Assembly: GCF_014132355.1 (NCBI RefSeq)
Contig: NZ_BLZO01000188.1
Span: 1-64,000 of the forward strand
Length of the DNA stretch: 64,000 nucleotides
From: Okeania sp. KiyG1
GTDB taxonomy: Bacteria; Cyanobacteriota; Cyanobacteriia; Cyanobacteriales; Microcoleaceae
Direction: 5' to 3'
Below are positions 20,283 through 28,672 of the stretch, one piece after another. Positions within the stretch are counted from its first letter, which is position 1, and each line of letters opens with the position of its first letter. Both the position numbers and the translations under genes were made by a program. The notes beneath the pieces were generated by a model. The model was not told where the DNA came from, ran no database searches, and worked only from the letters and a program-made list of their open reading frames with translations.

Positions 20283-21599
20283 ATGAAGCAAGTAATAACG
20301 GCAAAACTGAAGTTACATTTATCCTCAGAGCAAAAAGAGCTTTTGAGAGAAGTTTCATTGGCTTATAGAGATGCGCTAAATTACTCTTCTGAAATAGCAT
20401 TCACTAATGGAAAAGTATCAAGTTCAAATAAGTTGCAAAAGCTTGTTTATCAGGATATTAGAACTAAATTTGGTTTACCATCTCAGATGAGTTGCAATGT
20501 CCCAAGACAAGTAGCTGCAACTTATAAAGGGTTGTGGACTAAAGTTAAACAAAATGCGAATCATCTTCAACTAGGCCAGACTAAAAAGCGATATCAAGGG
20601 TTGGACAAACCACCTAAGTATGCATCCAGAACTTGCAATTTAAACTACAAACGAGATTACTCTTTTGTGAAGCAAGGGGTGAGTTTAATTACTTTGCAAG
20701 GTCGAATTAAAGTTCCTTATTCTGGATACAACAAGCACATTAAACTAATTACTTCAGGTAAAAATACAGTTAAGTTTGGGGGAGCAAAAATTTATTACGC
20801 TCGTTCAACTAGAACTTATTATTTGCTGGTTTCTTTGGAATTGGAAATACCAAACATTGAACCTGATGCAATTAATCGTGTAGTCGGTGTTGATGTGGGA
20901 CAGCGATACCATGCAGTAACTACAGACATCAGAAATCAAACTCATTTTTATTCGGGAAAACAGTGCAATCATAAAGCTACCTGCTACCAAAAAGCCAGGA
21001 AATCTTTACAGCAAAAAGGCACTCGTTCTGCTAAAAGACGCTTAGTTTCTTGATCAGGAAGAGAGAGACGGTTTGTTGCCGATCAAAACCACTGTTTATC
21101 CAAACAGATTGCTACTCCTAATACCTTAATTGGACTGGAGAACTTAACTAATATTCGGGAAAGAACCAAGCCTCGCAAAACTGGAAAAAAAGCGTCGATT
21201 AAACAGCGAAAAGCTAATAATAAGCAAGCTAAGTGGTCCTTTGCCAAATTGCATTCATTGATCGACTACAAAGCTGTTTTAAATAACTCGTTAGCTATAA
21301 AAGTTGATGCTGATTATACCTCTCAAGCTTGTCCTCATTGCGGGTATACCAGCAGAGGTAATCGTCCAAAGAAAGGGCTAATTTTCCGCTGTGAATCTTG
21401 CGGTTTTGAACTCCATGCCGACTTAATTGGCGCAAGGAATATAGCAATGCGAACGCTGCTTACCCGGCAAGACTGGGTAAGTACGGGGTCTTTGTCAGCG
21501 ACCCCTAATGGTTCGTCGGCTGAAGCCAAAGCTGCGCGCCTTTCAAGGTTTGCAGAACTGCGGTGGACGGCAGAATCAAGCCAACATCATAATCTTTGA
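20283..21599 (+). pseudogene. tnpB: IS605-type OrfB/TnpB RNA-guided nuclease with in-frame TGA
   Basis: Start at ATG 20283 (MKQVITAKLKLHLS) matches the usual TnpB N-terminus. RuvC signatures are kept: VVGVDVGQR (first Asp), IGLENLTNIRER (Glu), and the zinc finger CPHCGY...CESCG then HADLIGARNIAMR (last Asp). TGA at 21051-21053 interrupts RRLVS-stop-SGRERRF, a normally continuous region; CGA would give Arg and restore it. No TnpA is nearby, so this is a TnpB-only (IS1341-type) element that could not move on its own. TnpB cuts DNA guided by an omega RNA from the element's right end. Confidence 0.85.
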
Positions 21600-21619
21600 T
21601 TTGATGTTTGGTAGTTGAC
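21450..21619 (+). ncRNA. Candidate TnpB omega RNA / right end
   Basis: The end of tnpB and the bases just after it are GC-richer than surroundings. The last element is a stem, CCAACATCA (21581-21589) with TTGATGTTTGG (21601-21611), followed by GTAGTTGAC ending about 21619. This is how cyanobacterial TnpB right ends look, with the guide taken from the flank beginning near 21620. The 5' limit is a guess. Confidence 0.45.
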
Positions 21620-21720
21620 TTGCCTACGTTCCCAAACAGTTGCTTAGGTTCCTTGTACTTCCGTTTTTTAGTGTCTATATTTCAATTATAGACATCAAAC
21701 AGACAAGGAGAGACAAACTG

Positions 21721-22380
21721 ATGTACACATCTAAAATGCCTATTAGCTATGGATTACAGGGAAATGAAGAAAATTATGGAGACAATGTAATAGACTTCCA
21801 TATAGACGACGAAGTAGAAGGACAGACAGACATTCCTGCTACTGAAACAGTTCGTTACACTCTTGAACAATTAGCTCAGGAACTAAGTATTTCTACCAAA
21901 ACTATCTACCGTGCTGGCACTGGCTACTATCCCCGGATTTGCGAATGTTGGTATTGGTTAACAGAAGGATTCAAGGTAGGTGAAAGGTATACCCCTCTGG
22001 CCTTGGAGAAAATGCAAGAACTACAAGAGGCGATCGCTCTCAAGCTCCCAGATGGTACTAAAAATCCAGGCAAAATGCAGTATGAGGATTTCAAGCAGCA
22101 AGTATGGGCTTCCTATTCTCAATCTGAGCCAGTAGCTAATATTGTTCCCGCACCTAAATACGATTCTTCTAGAGCCACAGCTAATATGGCTCAAATATTC
22201 AGAATTAAAAACGAAGCAAGCAATGTCGGGAATGCGCTCGACCAACTTACCAGTTCTCTAGAGTCTTTTTATGGGCAAGTAGGGACAGAAATGTCGGCGC
22301 GTTGTGGAGCAGCGCTGGTGGGTAATTTCAATGATGGGATGGCACAAATACTAGAGCAGCTAGGTCACACTTCAAAATAA
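21721..22380 (+). CDS. HTH protein, first gene of putative transfer operon
   Basis: AAGGAGAGA ahead of ATG 21721 favours this start (MYTSKMPISYG) over an upstream frame start at 21640 that lies against the TnpB element. The ~219-residue protein has a helix-turn-helix at about residues 44-65 (TLEQLAQELSISTKTIYRAG) followed by a W/Y-rich segment. The rest is helical. Likely a DNA-binding protein. The next gene begins 14 bp later with its own AAGGAGGT, and the co-directional set ends with the ATPase at 23764. Confidence 0.65.
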   Translation: MYTSKMPISYGLQGNEENYGDNVIDFHIDDEVEGQTDIPATETVRYTLEQLAQELSISTKTIYRAGTGYYPRICECWYWLTEGFKVGERYTPLALEKMQELQEAIALKLPDGTKNPGKMQYEDFKQQVWASYSQSEPVANIVPAPKYDSSRATANMAQIFRIKNEASNVGNALDQLTSSLESFYGQVGTEMSARCGAALVGNFNDGMAQILEQLGHTSK

Positions 22381-22393
22381 AGGAGGTTTAAAA

Positions 22394-22651
22394 GTGGTAA
22401 AAGTTACGGTTGACATTGGTGATTGTTATTGGCTGGCGAAGCCGTTGACGGCTATTGAGAAATTGGCTAGTGAAGACGACACCAATATTGATGATATAAG
22501 TAGTCTTACTGAGGCTGCTGAAGATGCGGGTTGTAAGTGCAACCAAAATATTCCACCTATGGATGATGAGAATTTAGTTGATAAGACTCTGCAGAGAATT
22601 AAAAGTTTGGAGGATAGAGTAAATAACTTAAAGTCAAGCCAGCAAAGCTAA
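22394..22651 (+). CDS. Small acidic protein
   Basis: AAAGGAGGT sits 7 bases before GTG 22394. The 85-residue product is acidic, with two Cys (CKCNQ) and a short C-terminal coiled coil (LQRIKSLEDRVNNLKSS). Unknown family. Its tight spacing to the HTH gene implies co-transcription. Confidence 0.6.
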   Translation: MVKVTVDIGDCYWLAKPLTAIEKLASEDDTNIDDISSLTEAAEDAGCKCNQNIPPMDDENLVDKTLQRIKSLEDRVNNLKSSQQS

Positions 22652-22670
22652 TAGTATAGGATATTTCAAA

Positions 22671-22869
22671 ATGATTGCTGATATTGTCAAAATCACCGCT
22701 GCTGCTTTTGTTGGTTTTGTGGGAGCGATAGCTCCCATCTGAATATTCTGATAATGCCTATTTTTCAGAGTTTCAGAAGTTACAGCAACAATATTCTAAC
22801 TGTAGAAACCAACAGCAAAAACAGTTTCGTTTGGTTGAAAAATTTTATAAGGAGTACAAAAACAAATGA
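22671..22869 (+). CDS. Small single-pass membrane protein, frame-broken
   Basis: ATG 22671 encodes one hydrophobic helix (VKITAAAFVGFVGAIAP). A CCC at 22734-22736 read as CC continues into a Gln-rich tail (FQKLQQQYSNCRNQQQKQF) that ends with TGA overlapping the next ATG (ATGA at 22866-22869). The exact overlap supports the tail as real coding sequence. About 65 residues. Unknown function; the two neighbours suggest a membrane complex. Confidence 0.5.
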
Positions 22870-23426
22870 CCTATACTTTAGGTTCTTCGTTACAGCCTAA
22901 GTTTTCATCTGCTCGTCAAAAGCTTACTAACGTTAGCTTTGATGGGACTGAGTCAATCACAGAGCATGAGTATAATCTTCAGAAGCAGCACAAAGAAGGT
23001 CAAATGCGCTCTCTTGATTTGCAGATTATGGATAATAACCTGCTGGCTAAATCTTGGGATGTGGCTGCTTCTGGTGAGAAAGTAAAGCAAAGGCAAATTA
23101 ACTACAACATCGAAAGCACTAACGCTGATATTGCTGATGTTAAACAGTTAATAGCAGATGTAAATTATGAGCAAGAGCAGACTCGCCTTTCCCTGAGCCA
23201 AGAAAAGCATTCTCAGCTTGAGGACAGATTGTTGTTTGAACAAGCTTCTTCCATACAGGAAAGAGAAATGATGACAATTCAGGGCAACACCCGGCATCTG
23301 CAAATAGAGGAATCTAGGTTGAATCTTACTCAATTGGAAGCTAGTTTAAAATCCCGATATGCCGCCGATTTTGATGTGTTGGATGCAATTCCAATATTTA
23401 TTGAAGATTCAACTGGTTTAACTTAG
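22866..23426 (+). CDS. Coiled-coil protein
   Basis: A 186-residue protein whose centre (~30-165) is heptad-rich and highly charged. The AAGGAGTA ribosome site and the ATGA overlap with the preceding small membrane protein fix the start. No family recognised. It lies between two tiny membrane proteins and upstream of a membrane ATPase, so a structural part of a transfer or partition complex is a fair inference. Confidence 0.65.
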   Translation: MTYTLGSSLQPKFSSARQKLTNVSFDGTESITEHEYNLQKQHKEGQMRSLDLQIMDNNLLAKSWDVAASGEKVKQRQINYNIESTNADIADVKQLIADVNYEQEQTRLSLSQEKHSQLEDRLLFEQASSIQEREMMTIQGNTRHLQIEESRLNLTQLEASLKSRYAADFDVLDAIPIFIEDSTGLT

Positions 23427-23438
23427 GATATCAAAAAT

Positions 23439-23540
23439 ATGAAGTTTAACTTCATTCCGCTGGTTATTATCGTTAATTTCTTGGGTTTTTTGCTGTTTTT
23501 TGCTGCTTGTGCATTGACTGTCAAGCTTGTTTTTAACTAG
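23439..23540 (+). CDS. 33-residue membrane peptide
   Basis: ATG 23439 starts 12 bp after the coiled-coil gene. The peptide is a single hydrophobic helix (IPLVIIVNFLGFLLFFAACA) ending KLVFN. Short, but its location in the operon and helix composition support it. Confidence 0.45.
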   Translation: MKFNFIPLVIIVNFLGFLLFFAACALTVKLVFN

Positions 23541-23700
23541 CTATCAGCTTTCAGCTATCAGCTCTCAGCTAAAAATCCAAGGGTATAAGTCCCCCACTAT
23601 ATTTAGAAAAAATTAGTGGTGTGTGTTAATGGGGGTTTGAATCCCCCATTATACAAAGTGAAAAGCTGATTGCTGATTGCTGACTGCTGACTGCTACTTT
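23540..23700. repeat. Heptamer and CAGCTATCAGCT-type short repeats
   Basis: CAGCTATCAGCT/TTCAGCTATCAG units at ~23540-23572 and a run of TGCTGAT/TGCTGAC heptamers at ~23666-23697, both common cyanobacterial short tandem repeats. Between them is a pair of G-run/C-run segments (TCCCCCACT, TGGGGGTTTGAATCCCCCA) that can form hairpins. No gene. Confidence 0.65.
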
Positions 23701-23733
23701 AACCTTTAGTGGAATCTTTCGTTCTTTAGTTTT

Positions 23734-23758
23734 ATAGGGGGTTGCTCCCCTATTTTTT
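23734..23758 (+). terminator. Intrinsic terminator just before the ATPase gene
   Basis: ATAGGGG (23734-23740) and CCCCTAT (23747-23753) form a 7-bp stem with a 6-base loop, followed by TTTTT. It ends 5 bp before ATG 23764. Such close spacing suggests either that the upstream operon ends here or that the hairpin attenuates ATPase expression. Confidence 0.6.
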
Positions 23759-23763
23759 CTATT

Positions 23764-25844
23764 ATGAAGTTCAAAATTGCAGTGGCAGGGATTATTGTTT
23801 CTACAGGAATATTCGTTTTTTCATCAATGAATGTGTACCTGGAGAAAAAGATTAAATTAGTATTGTTAGGTAGCTCTTTTCTGGGAATTATAGTCAGTAC
23901 CTCGACTCTGGCAAATACTATTAATTCCTCTCAAGAAAAAATCGATAAAATTTCAAAGGATGCTGATTTAGAATTAGCAACTTTACAGCAGCAAAATGAA
24001 GAATTAATAAACTCTCTACAAAATAAAATTGTTGAAGTTACGCAAAAAAAGGATATTAAAATATCTGAGTTGGCTCAAGATCTAGATAAGTTAACTCGTA
24101 AGTTAAAAACCTGTGATGTTCGTGTAAAAGAAGCTTCGATAGAAATTGCTAATAGGTATGAAGCTGAAATAGTAGTTATCAAACAACAATTAAATGATGA
24201 GTTTACCACTGAATTAAATCAGGCGCTCGCTGTATCAGATGAACTTAGGAATCAGTTAGACTTATCTCAGCATAAACTAGAGCAGTTTTATAGTAGAGAA
24301 AATAATATAATTGCTGAAGAAAGAAGGTTAGACGATATAAAGAAACAGTTGAACTTGTACAAAGAACAACTGAAAATAAATCAAGAGAAATCAGCCTTGG
24401 AAGTAGAAAAAGCTTTATTGGCAGAAAAAGAAAAGTTTGATGAGTTAGTAAGGACTAATGAGCTTTACAAGCATCAGCTTTTAAAATATCAAGATGCACT
24501 AAACTCTCTACAATCTGAGAATACTAATTTAAAGAATAGTAGTAAGCTAAGAATTGCTCATGGTGCAAGTTACGAAGCTTATCTCTCTCAAATAATTCAG
24601 AATACTTATTTAGAGAACGAAATTAACGTTTCCTTTGCTGAATTTAATCGCTATGGAGATACTTTAGCTTTTAAGTTTTACCTAGTAGATTCTACCAAAG
24701 CTTCTAAAGCTTTAAAAATTAATCATTCCTTGGAATTATCAACAGGCAAATTTTGTAATACTGAGATAAAAGGAGGATACTTATTAGTCAAAACAGAGAA
24801 TGAAAAATCTAGAGATGTTAGCCCAATTGTTGTCACTTCTGGTACTACTAAAAAGCGTGATACTTGTTGGTTAGATGATACCTTTGTTAAATCTCACCAC
24901 GACTTAATTCTTGGCGCAACTGGTAGGGGAAAATCTACTTTAGTAGATAATATTGCAGCTTTAGCTAATATTCATTTTGGAGGGAACGCAGAAATCTTTG
25001 TAATTGACCCCAAATATCCTTATACAGAGTGGAAGTTTGCAGGTAAAAAATTTAAACCACAATACAAGGGTTTAAATGCCATTAATGAGGATTTTCGTAC
25101 CAGTTTTGATGGTCTTAAAGATATGGTAAACTCTCTACAAAATAGATTAGATGCTGCGACTATTGCTGCGGAGAATGGAGATGAATTACCAGAAATAAAA
25201 CCTCAAATCTGGGTAGTAGATGAATCTTTAATGCTGAGAGAGTATGATAAAGAATTACATAGCAAAGCTATTAAATTATTATCTACAGTTGGTCGGGCTT
25301 TAAAAATAAGAATTATTTTATTGACTCAAGAATCAAATGTTAATACAAACGGCTTAACTGTTAGTGGTAGCTTCAACTTCACCAGGTATTATTTAGGCGA
25401 CTCTGCCAAGGTTCCTAGTGTGATAAATCGGGAGATAAAATCAGCTACAGAGTAAAATGAAATAGTAGCTAAAACTTCAGATTTAATCGAACGGGGTGAG
25501 AAGTATTTTGGGTTGATTTGTCCCGGTGAAGAGAAGGCGTTTGTGGAGGTTTTGCTTCCTCCCGGATTCTACGCCGAACAGCAAAATCCTCCACAGAAGG
25601 ATGAGTCTGAAATCCAGTTAGGACAATCAACAGAGCATCTTAATCCTCCCGAACCGCCAAAGGTCGAAATGGAGGATAACCGCCGAAATAGTGCTAATAA
25701 TAGCTGCCCTAAATGTGGAGGAAAAACCTCCTTAAAAATGGTGTGCGCTCCTTAAAAAGTGGTAAAGTACAGCGGTATAAATGTGGGGATTGTGGTAAAC
25801 AATTCTCTGTAAAGTTATCGGATGCAGTAGAGGTTTTAAGATAA
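23764..25844 (+). CDS. Membrane-anchored VirD4/FtsK-like ATPase with C-terminal zinc ribbon, interrupted
   Basis: Two N-terminal membrane helices (residues ~4-20 and 31-50), a long coiled coil (~55-265), then a P-loop GATGRGKST (~383-391) and Walker B IWVVDES (~482-488), followed by QESNVNT. This is the layout of DNA-pumping ATPases such as coupling proteins. An in-frame TAA (25453-25455) follows residue 563, yet the same frame continues as NEIVAKTSDLIERGEKYFG. After an A5 (25734-25738) that needs one more A, a zinc ribbon follows (CPKCGG...YKCGDCGKQFS) to 25844. With the relaxase at 50751 it could form a transfer system. Whether the TAA is real decides if the tail is made. Confidence 0.65.
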
Positions 25845-25882
25845 AAAAAGTCATTTTGGAATTTAAATAATTAAATTGTAAT

Positions 25883-26065
25883 TTGATAAATTGGAAAGAT
25901 TTGATACTGTTTCCATGCGATGAAGAATACTGGGATTTGTGGCACTACTATAAATTTTTATGGGACAATTTACCTGCTGATACTTCGGGACATGATGAGT
26001 GGTTTAAGAGAGTAATGGCCGATGAAAAAGGAAAGAAGGTTTATGATAAAAGTAATTTTCTATAA
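25883..26065 (+). CDS. Possible small acidic protein
   Basis: A 60-codon frame from TTG 25883 with a plausible composition (FPCDEEYWDLWHYYKFLWD) but no ribosome site. It overlaps the next frame by ~40 bp. It may be real or may be the start of the next gene in a shifted frame. Confidence 0.3.
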   Translation: MINWKDLILFPCDEEYWDLWHYYKFLWDNLPADTSGHDEWFKRVMADEKGKKVYDKSNFL

Positions 26066-26516
26066 ACCAATAAAAATATTATTCAGAATCATCAGATTAT
26101 TATTAATGACAACAGCAAAAATAATAATCTATTTCCTGGATAGGCCAGTAGAAATCCAGGGAAAACCAAAGGTAAATTATCATACTTATATCCAATCTCC
26201 AGAGTGGAAAGCCAAAGGAAAAATATTCAAGAAAAAAGTAGGCGATCGCTGCCAAGTATTTCCTTGGATAAAATTAAAAAACTACGCTATTTATCACTGT
26301 TTTTACAGTAATTTAGGCAATGAAAAGTGGAATATTGATTGTGTAGTTTTGTCAAAATCTGCTCATGCCATTGTGCATAGTTGGTTGGCTGGTTCTATCT
26401 ATCCCATAGGAGTAAGTGAGCAAGAAAAAAAAGGTAGTAAATATCCTAATTTCTTTCAAAGAGTTTTTCATTTGTATGCTCGTTTAATCGGCTTACTTCT
26501 GTATCTCTTGAGGTAG
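26022..26516 (+). CDS. Degenerate HNH-like protein with membrane segment
   Basis: Start could be 26022 or ATG 26043 (MIKVIFYKP). A hydrophobic helix at ~15-38 precedes YIQSPEWKAKGKIFKKKVGDRCQ and YSNLGNEKWNID...HAIVH, the spacing of cyanobacterial HNH endonucleases (SPEW, RCQ, NLG.E, H...H). The usual zinc cysteine pairs are mostly lost (RCQVFP rather than RCQVC), so nuclease activity is doubtful. A second hydrophobic stretch ends the protein (LIGLLLYLL). Confidence 0.5.
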   Translation: MKKERRFMIKVIFYKPIKILFRIIRLLLMTTAKIIIYFLDRPVEIQGKPKVNYHTYIQSPEWKAKGKIFKKKVGDRCQVFPWIKLKNYAIYHCFYSNLGNEKWNIDCVVLSKSAHAIVHSWLAGSIYPIGVSEQEKKGSKYPNFFQRVFHLYARLIGLLLYLLR

Positions 26517-26564
26517 GATTTATTTCAGCACGAAGGGCTTTGTTGCTCATTTTATATAAAACCT

Positions 26565-27074
26565 TTACAAAGGTAGTTCGAGTTGTTGCGCTTGGTTCCA
26601 GTACTTATTCCAATAGTTCCAATCCGGCTCCCACCAGATTAGAGTATACCTGGACTGCGGGAGTGGAGGTACTTCATGTGTCTTTTTGGTTTCAAACCTA
26701 TAAATAGTACCAGCTTTGCAAGAATGCGGTGTACCATCATGCTTGAACATAAAATCGGTGGTACTCAAGGAATAACCAATTTTCCCGTATCCTGTTGCGT
26801 CCCGATGTGGTTTAATCCCGCCACCCTTCTCGTAGTAGCACAGCAAGGATATTTTCCAGTTGGGACAATATTTACTTGCCAGTCTGTTCATTCGCTCATC
26901 CTTGTGTGCGGGCAGATACAGAGGTGGTTTATCTAGGGTGACAGCCCACCCTAAAGTCAAAAATATTCTTTTAAAATCTAACTTGTATCGACCCCGACGC
27001 ATCAGGTGGTGCTTGCTTTTGCACCAACTCTCAAAAGAGTGAATATTACTAATTTTGCCAATATCTGTAACCAT
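26565..27074 (-). CDS. 2OG-Fe(II) oxygenase, AlkB-like
   Basis: 169 residues from ATG 27074 (the frame also has TTG 27095). Iron ligands are visible: GGGIKPHRDATGYG (His, Asp) and the distal His in KKTHEVPPLPQSRY, where the later Arg would bind 2-oxoglutarate; it ends with LIWWEPD. The family oxidises methylated or normal bases, or protein side chains. Last gene of a reverse-strand operon after a 210-residue unknown and two modular proteins related to the giant methyltransferase protein. That link suggests a nucleic-acid substrate, which is inference. Confidence 0.75.
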   Translation of the reverse strand: MVTDIGKISNIHSFESWCKSKHHLMRRGRYKLDFKRIFLTLGWAVTLDKPPLYLPAHKDERMNRLASKYCPNWKISLLCYYEKGGGIKPHRDATGYGKIGYSLSTTDFMFKHDGTPHSCKAGTIYRFETKKTHEVPPLPQSRYTLIWWEPDWNYWNKYWNQAQQLELPL

Positions 27075-27135
27075 TTTTTTTATAGTAACTGCCAATGTGG
27101 GCTATCAAGGGGGTTTGTACCCCCCCCGAACAAAA

Positions 27136-27768
27136 CTAGAAATCAGTCCCGACTAATAATTTATCTTGCTGTCCCCCACTGATAATTTGCTGGATTTCAG
27201 GGGCAGACAGGCCATCCAAGCACTGCATCTTACCAGTACTTTGAGGATCGACAAATTTGCCAGAATCGTCCAATGTTGCACAAAGCTGTTCTATGGAATT
27301 GTCTTCCTTTTTCCGGTTTCGCCAGCTCCACTCTATCGAGTAATAATGGATAGGTTTGATAACTCCGGTATCATCGGGTTTCTGCCCAGAGTGCTTAATA
27401 AAAGAGGCGATGAATACTCCCTCAGCAGCTTCGACCCCTTGACATTGTAATTTAGTAACCAAATTTAAGAAGCTACTCAGCGAGCGCGTTTTTTGGTATG
27501 TAACCATAAGGCACTCCCGGAATATATCAGGGCTAGTTCCGGAGTTCTCAGCAATCATAAATATTTGTCCCCAAAGTGTATGTTTTGTTTGGCCAAGAGT
27601 GCCAAACCACTTGGAGAATTTAAGGATGCTACATTCTAATTTATTACCTAGAGCCTCTTCTCCTAGCTTCCACTGACCCTCTTGGCAGTTACAGCGAAGG
27701 TTAGGAATGTCGTCTGCAACTAGGATTGCATTTTTTGGCTTAGTTCCGAATACCTTAAATGTTGTCAT
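27136..27768 (-). CDS. Unknown protein in oxygenase operon
   Basis: 210 residues, starting MTTFKVFGTKPKNAIL. It has three Cys near the N-terminus (LRCNCQEGQWKLGEE, LECSI) and reads as a mixed alpha/beta fold (KFSKWFGTLGQTKHTLWGQIFM). No family recognised; a single-strand-binding or core replication-accessory protein is conceivable but unsupported. It starts 18 bp downstream of the modular protein at 27786 and ends 61 bp before the oxygenase ATG, in the same direction. Confidence 0.6.
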   Translation of the reverse strand: MTTFKVFGTKPKNAILVADDIPNLRCNCQEGQWKLGEEALGNKLECSILKFSKWFGTLGQTKHTLWGQIFMIAENSGTSPDIFRECLMVTYQKTRSLSSFLNLVTKLQCQGVEAAEGVFIASFIKHSGQKPDDTGVIKPIHYYSIEWSWRNRKKEDNSIEQLCATLDDSGKFVDPQSTGKMQCLDGLSAPEIQQIISGGQQDKLLVGTDF

Positions 27769-27785
27769 AATAAATGCCCGTTAAG

Positions 27786-28616
27786 TTATTTGTTGTGTTT
27801 ATGGGTCTTGTCCCATTCTGAGGAAGAATCAATTAATTGCAGAGCAATCTTCAGGGCTTGAAACAAATCTGGCGCGACCTGTGTTTGTGATTGCCAATCC
27901 TCTGTAGGGCTGATGTAATACTGATCCTCATGTTTCTTGAGGTAGCAGTACTTTGTAACAGTTCTCTGGATTTTGCACTGAAAGCGATCGCCAACTACAC
28001 GATAAGCTTTGAAACCATCAGGCAAATAATTTGCTACCTTACTACCTAAGCGAACTTCCTTGGGATGACGAAATATCTCTTTTGACTGGATTTCTTTCCA
28101 GATGGCGTCAAAGTAAGGTTTTAGGTAGTCTGGGGAGTGTCCCCAGTAGGAATGATAAATCTGATTGCGATATACTAATTCGATATAGTCGCCGTGATAG
28201 TCATTGCGATGGTATCCGAAATAATGCCCGTTGATGTACCCGTCATTGGGGTGCAAATCTTTTGACCACTGGATACTGAGATGTAGGTCTGGCCTGATTT
28301 TTGGATGCAAGATGTGTTTTGATTTAATGACCTCATAATTGATATCATTCTTCACCATGAAAGCTTCTAGATTGAGGTCGTACTTTGCTAGTTCATTTAT
28401 CAAAGTGGGAGTGATGTCAATATAACTACCATGATGGTATGCGACTCCCACTTTTGTTCCCCAGTGCCAAACCTTGAGAATTATGTCGTTATGGTCAACT
28501 TTGAACCCTTCTAATTTCTCAATCTCAGTTTTTATGCACTCAAGCCAAGAGGGTTCATCATAGTCATAGAGTGAAGCATATTCAAGATATTCAGGGTTGT
28601 AAATAAAGTCATCCAA
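27786..28616 (-). CDS. Modular protein with LEGF/YxLNL module
   Basis: 276 residues. Residues ~18-90 (SWLECIKTEIEKLEGFKVDH...WHWGTKVG...LINELAKYDLNLEAF) align closely with residues 494-570 of the 981-codon modular frame (WMDAIKVKLEKLEGFTVSH...WHYGTKVG...LIGELAKYNFDLEAF). The C-terminus carries WY-type modules (YYISPTEDW, DLFQALKIALQLI) like the end of that protein. Function unknown. It lies 57 bp downstream of the 555-residue modular protein. Confidence 0.65.
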   Translation of the reverse strand: MDDFIYNPEYLEYASLYDYDEPSWLECIKTEIEKLEGFKVDHNDIILKVWHWGTKVGVAYHHGSYIDITPTLINELAKYDLNLEAFMVKNDINYEVIKSKHILHPKIRPDLHLSIQWSKDLHPNDGYINGHYFGYHRNDYHGDYIELVYRNQIYHSYWGHSPDYLKPYFDAIWKEIQSKEIFRHPKEVRLGSKVANYLPDGFKAYRVVGDRFQCKIQRTVTKYCYLKKHEDQYYISPTEDWQSQTQVAPDLFQALKIALQLIDSSSEWDKTHKHNK

Positions 28617-28672
28617 GGTATCCGCCCCGTATAGGGTAGAGGCGGAATCATTACACGCCTCAGATGACTTGA

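Noticed and set aside
23540-23700. Regular short repeats as a CRISPR array
   Set aside because: Units are 7-12 bp and abut without spacers; no cas genes in the window.
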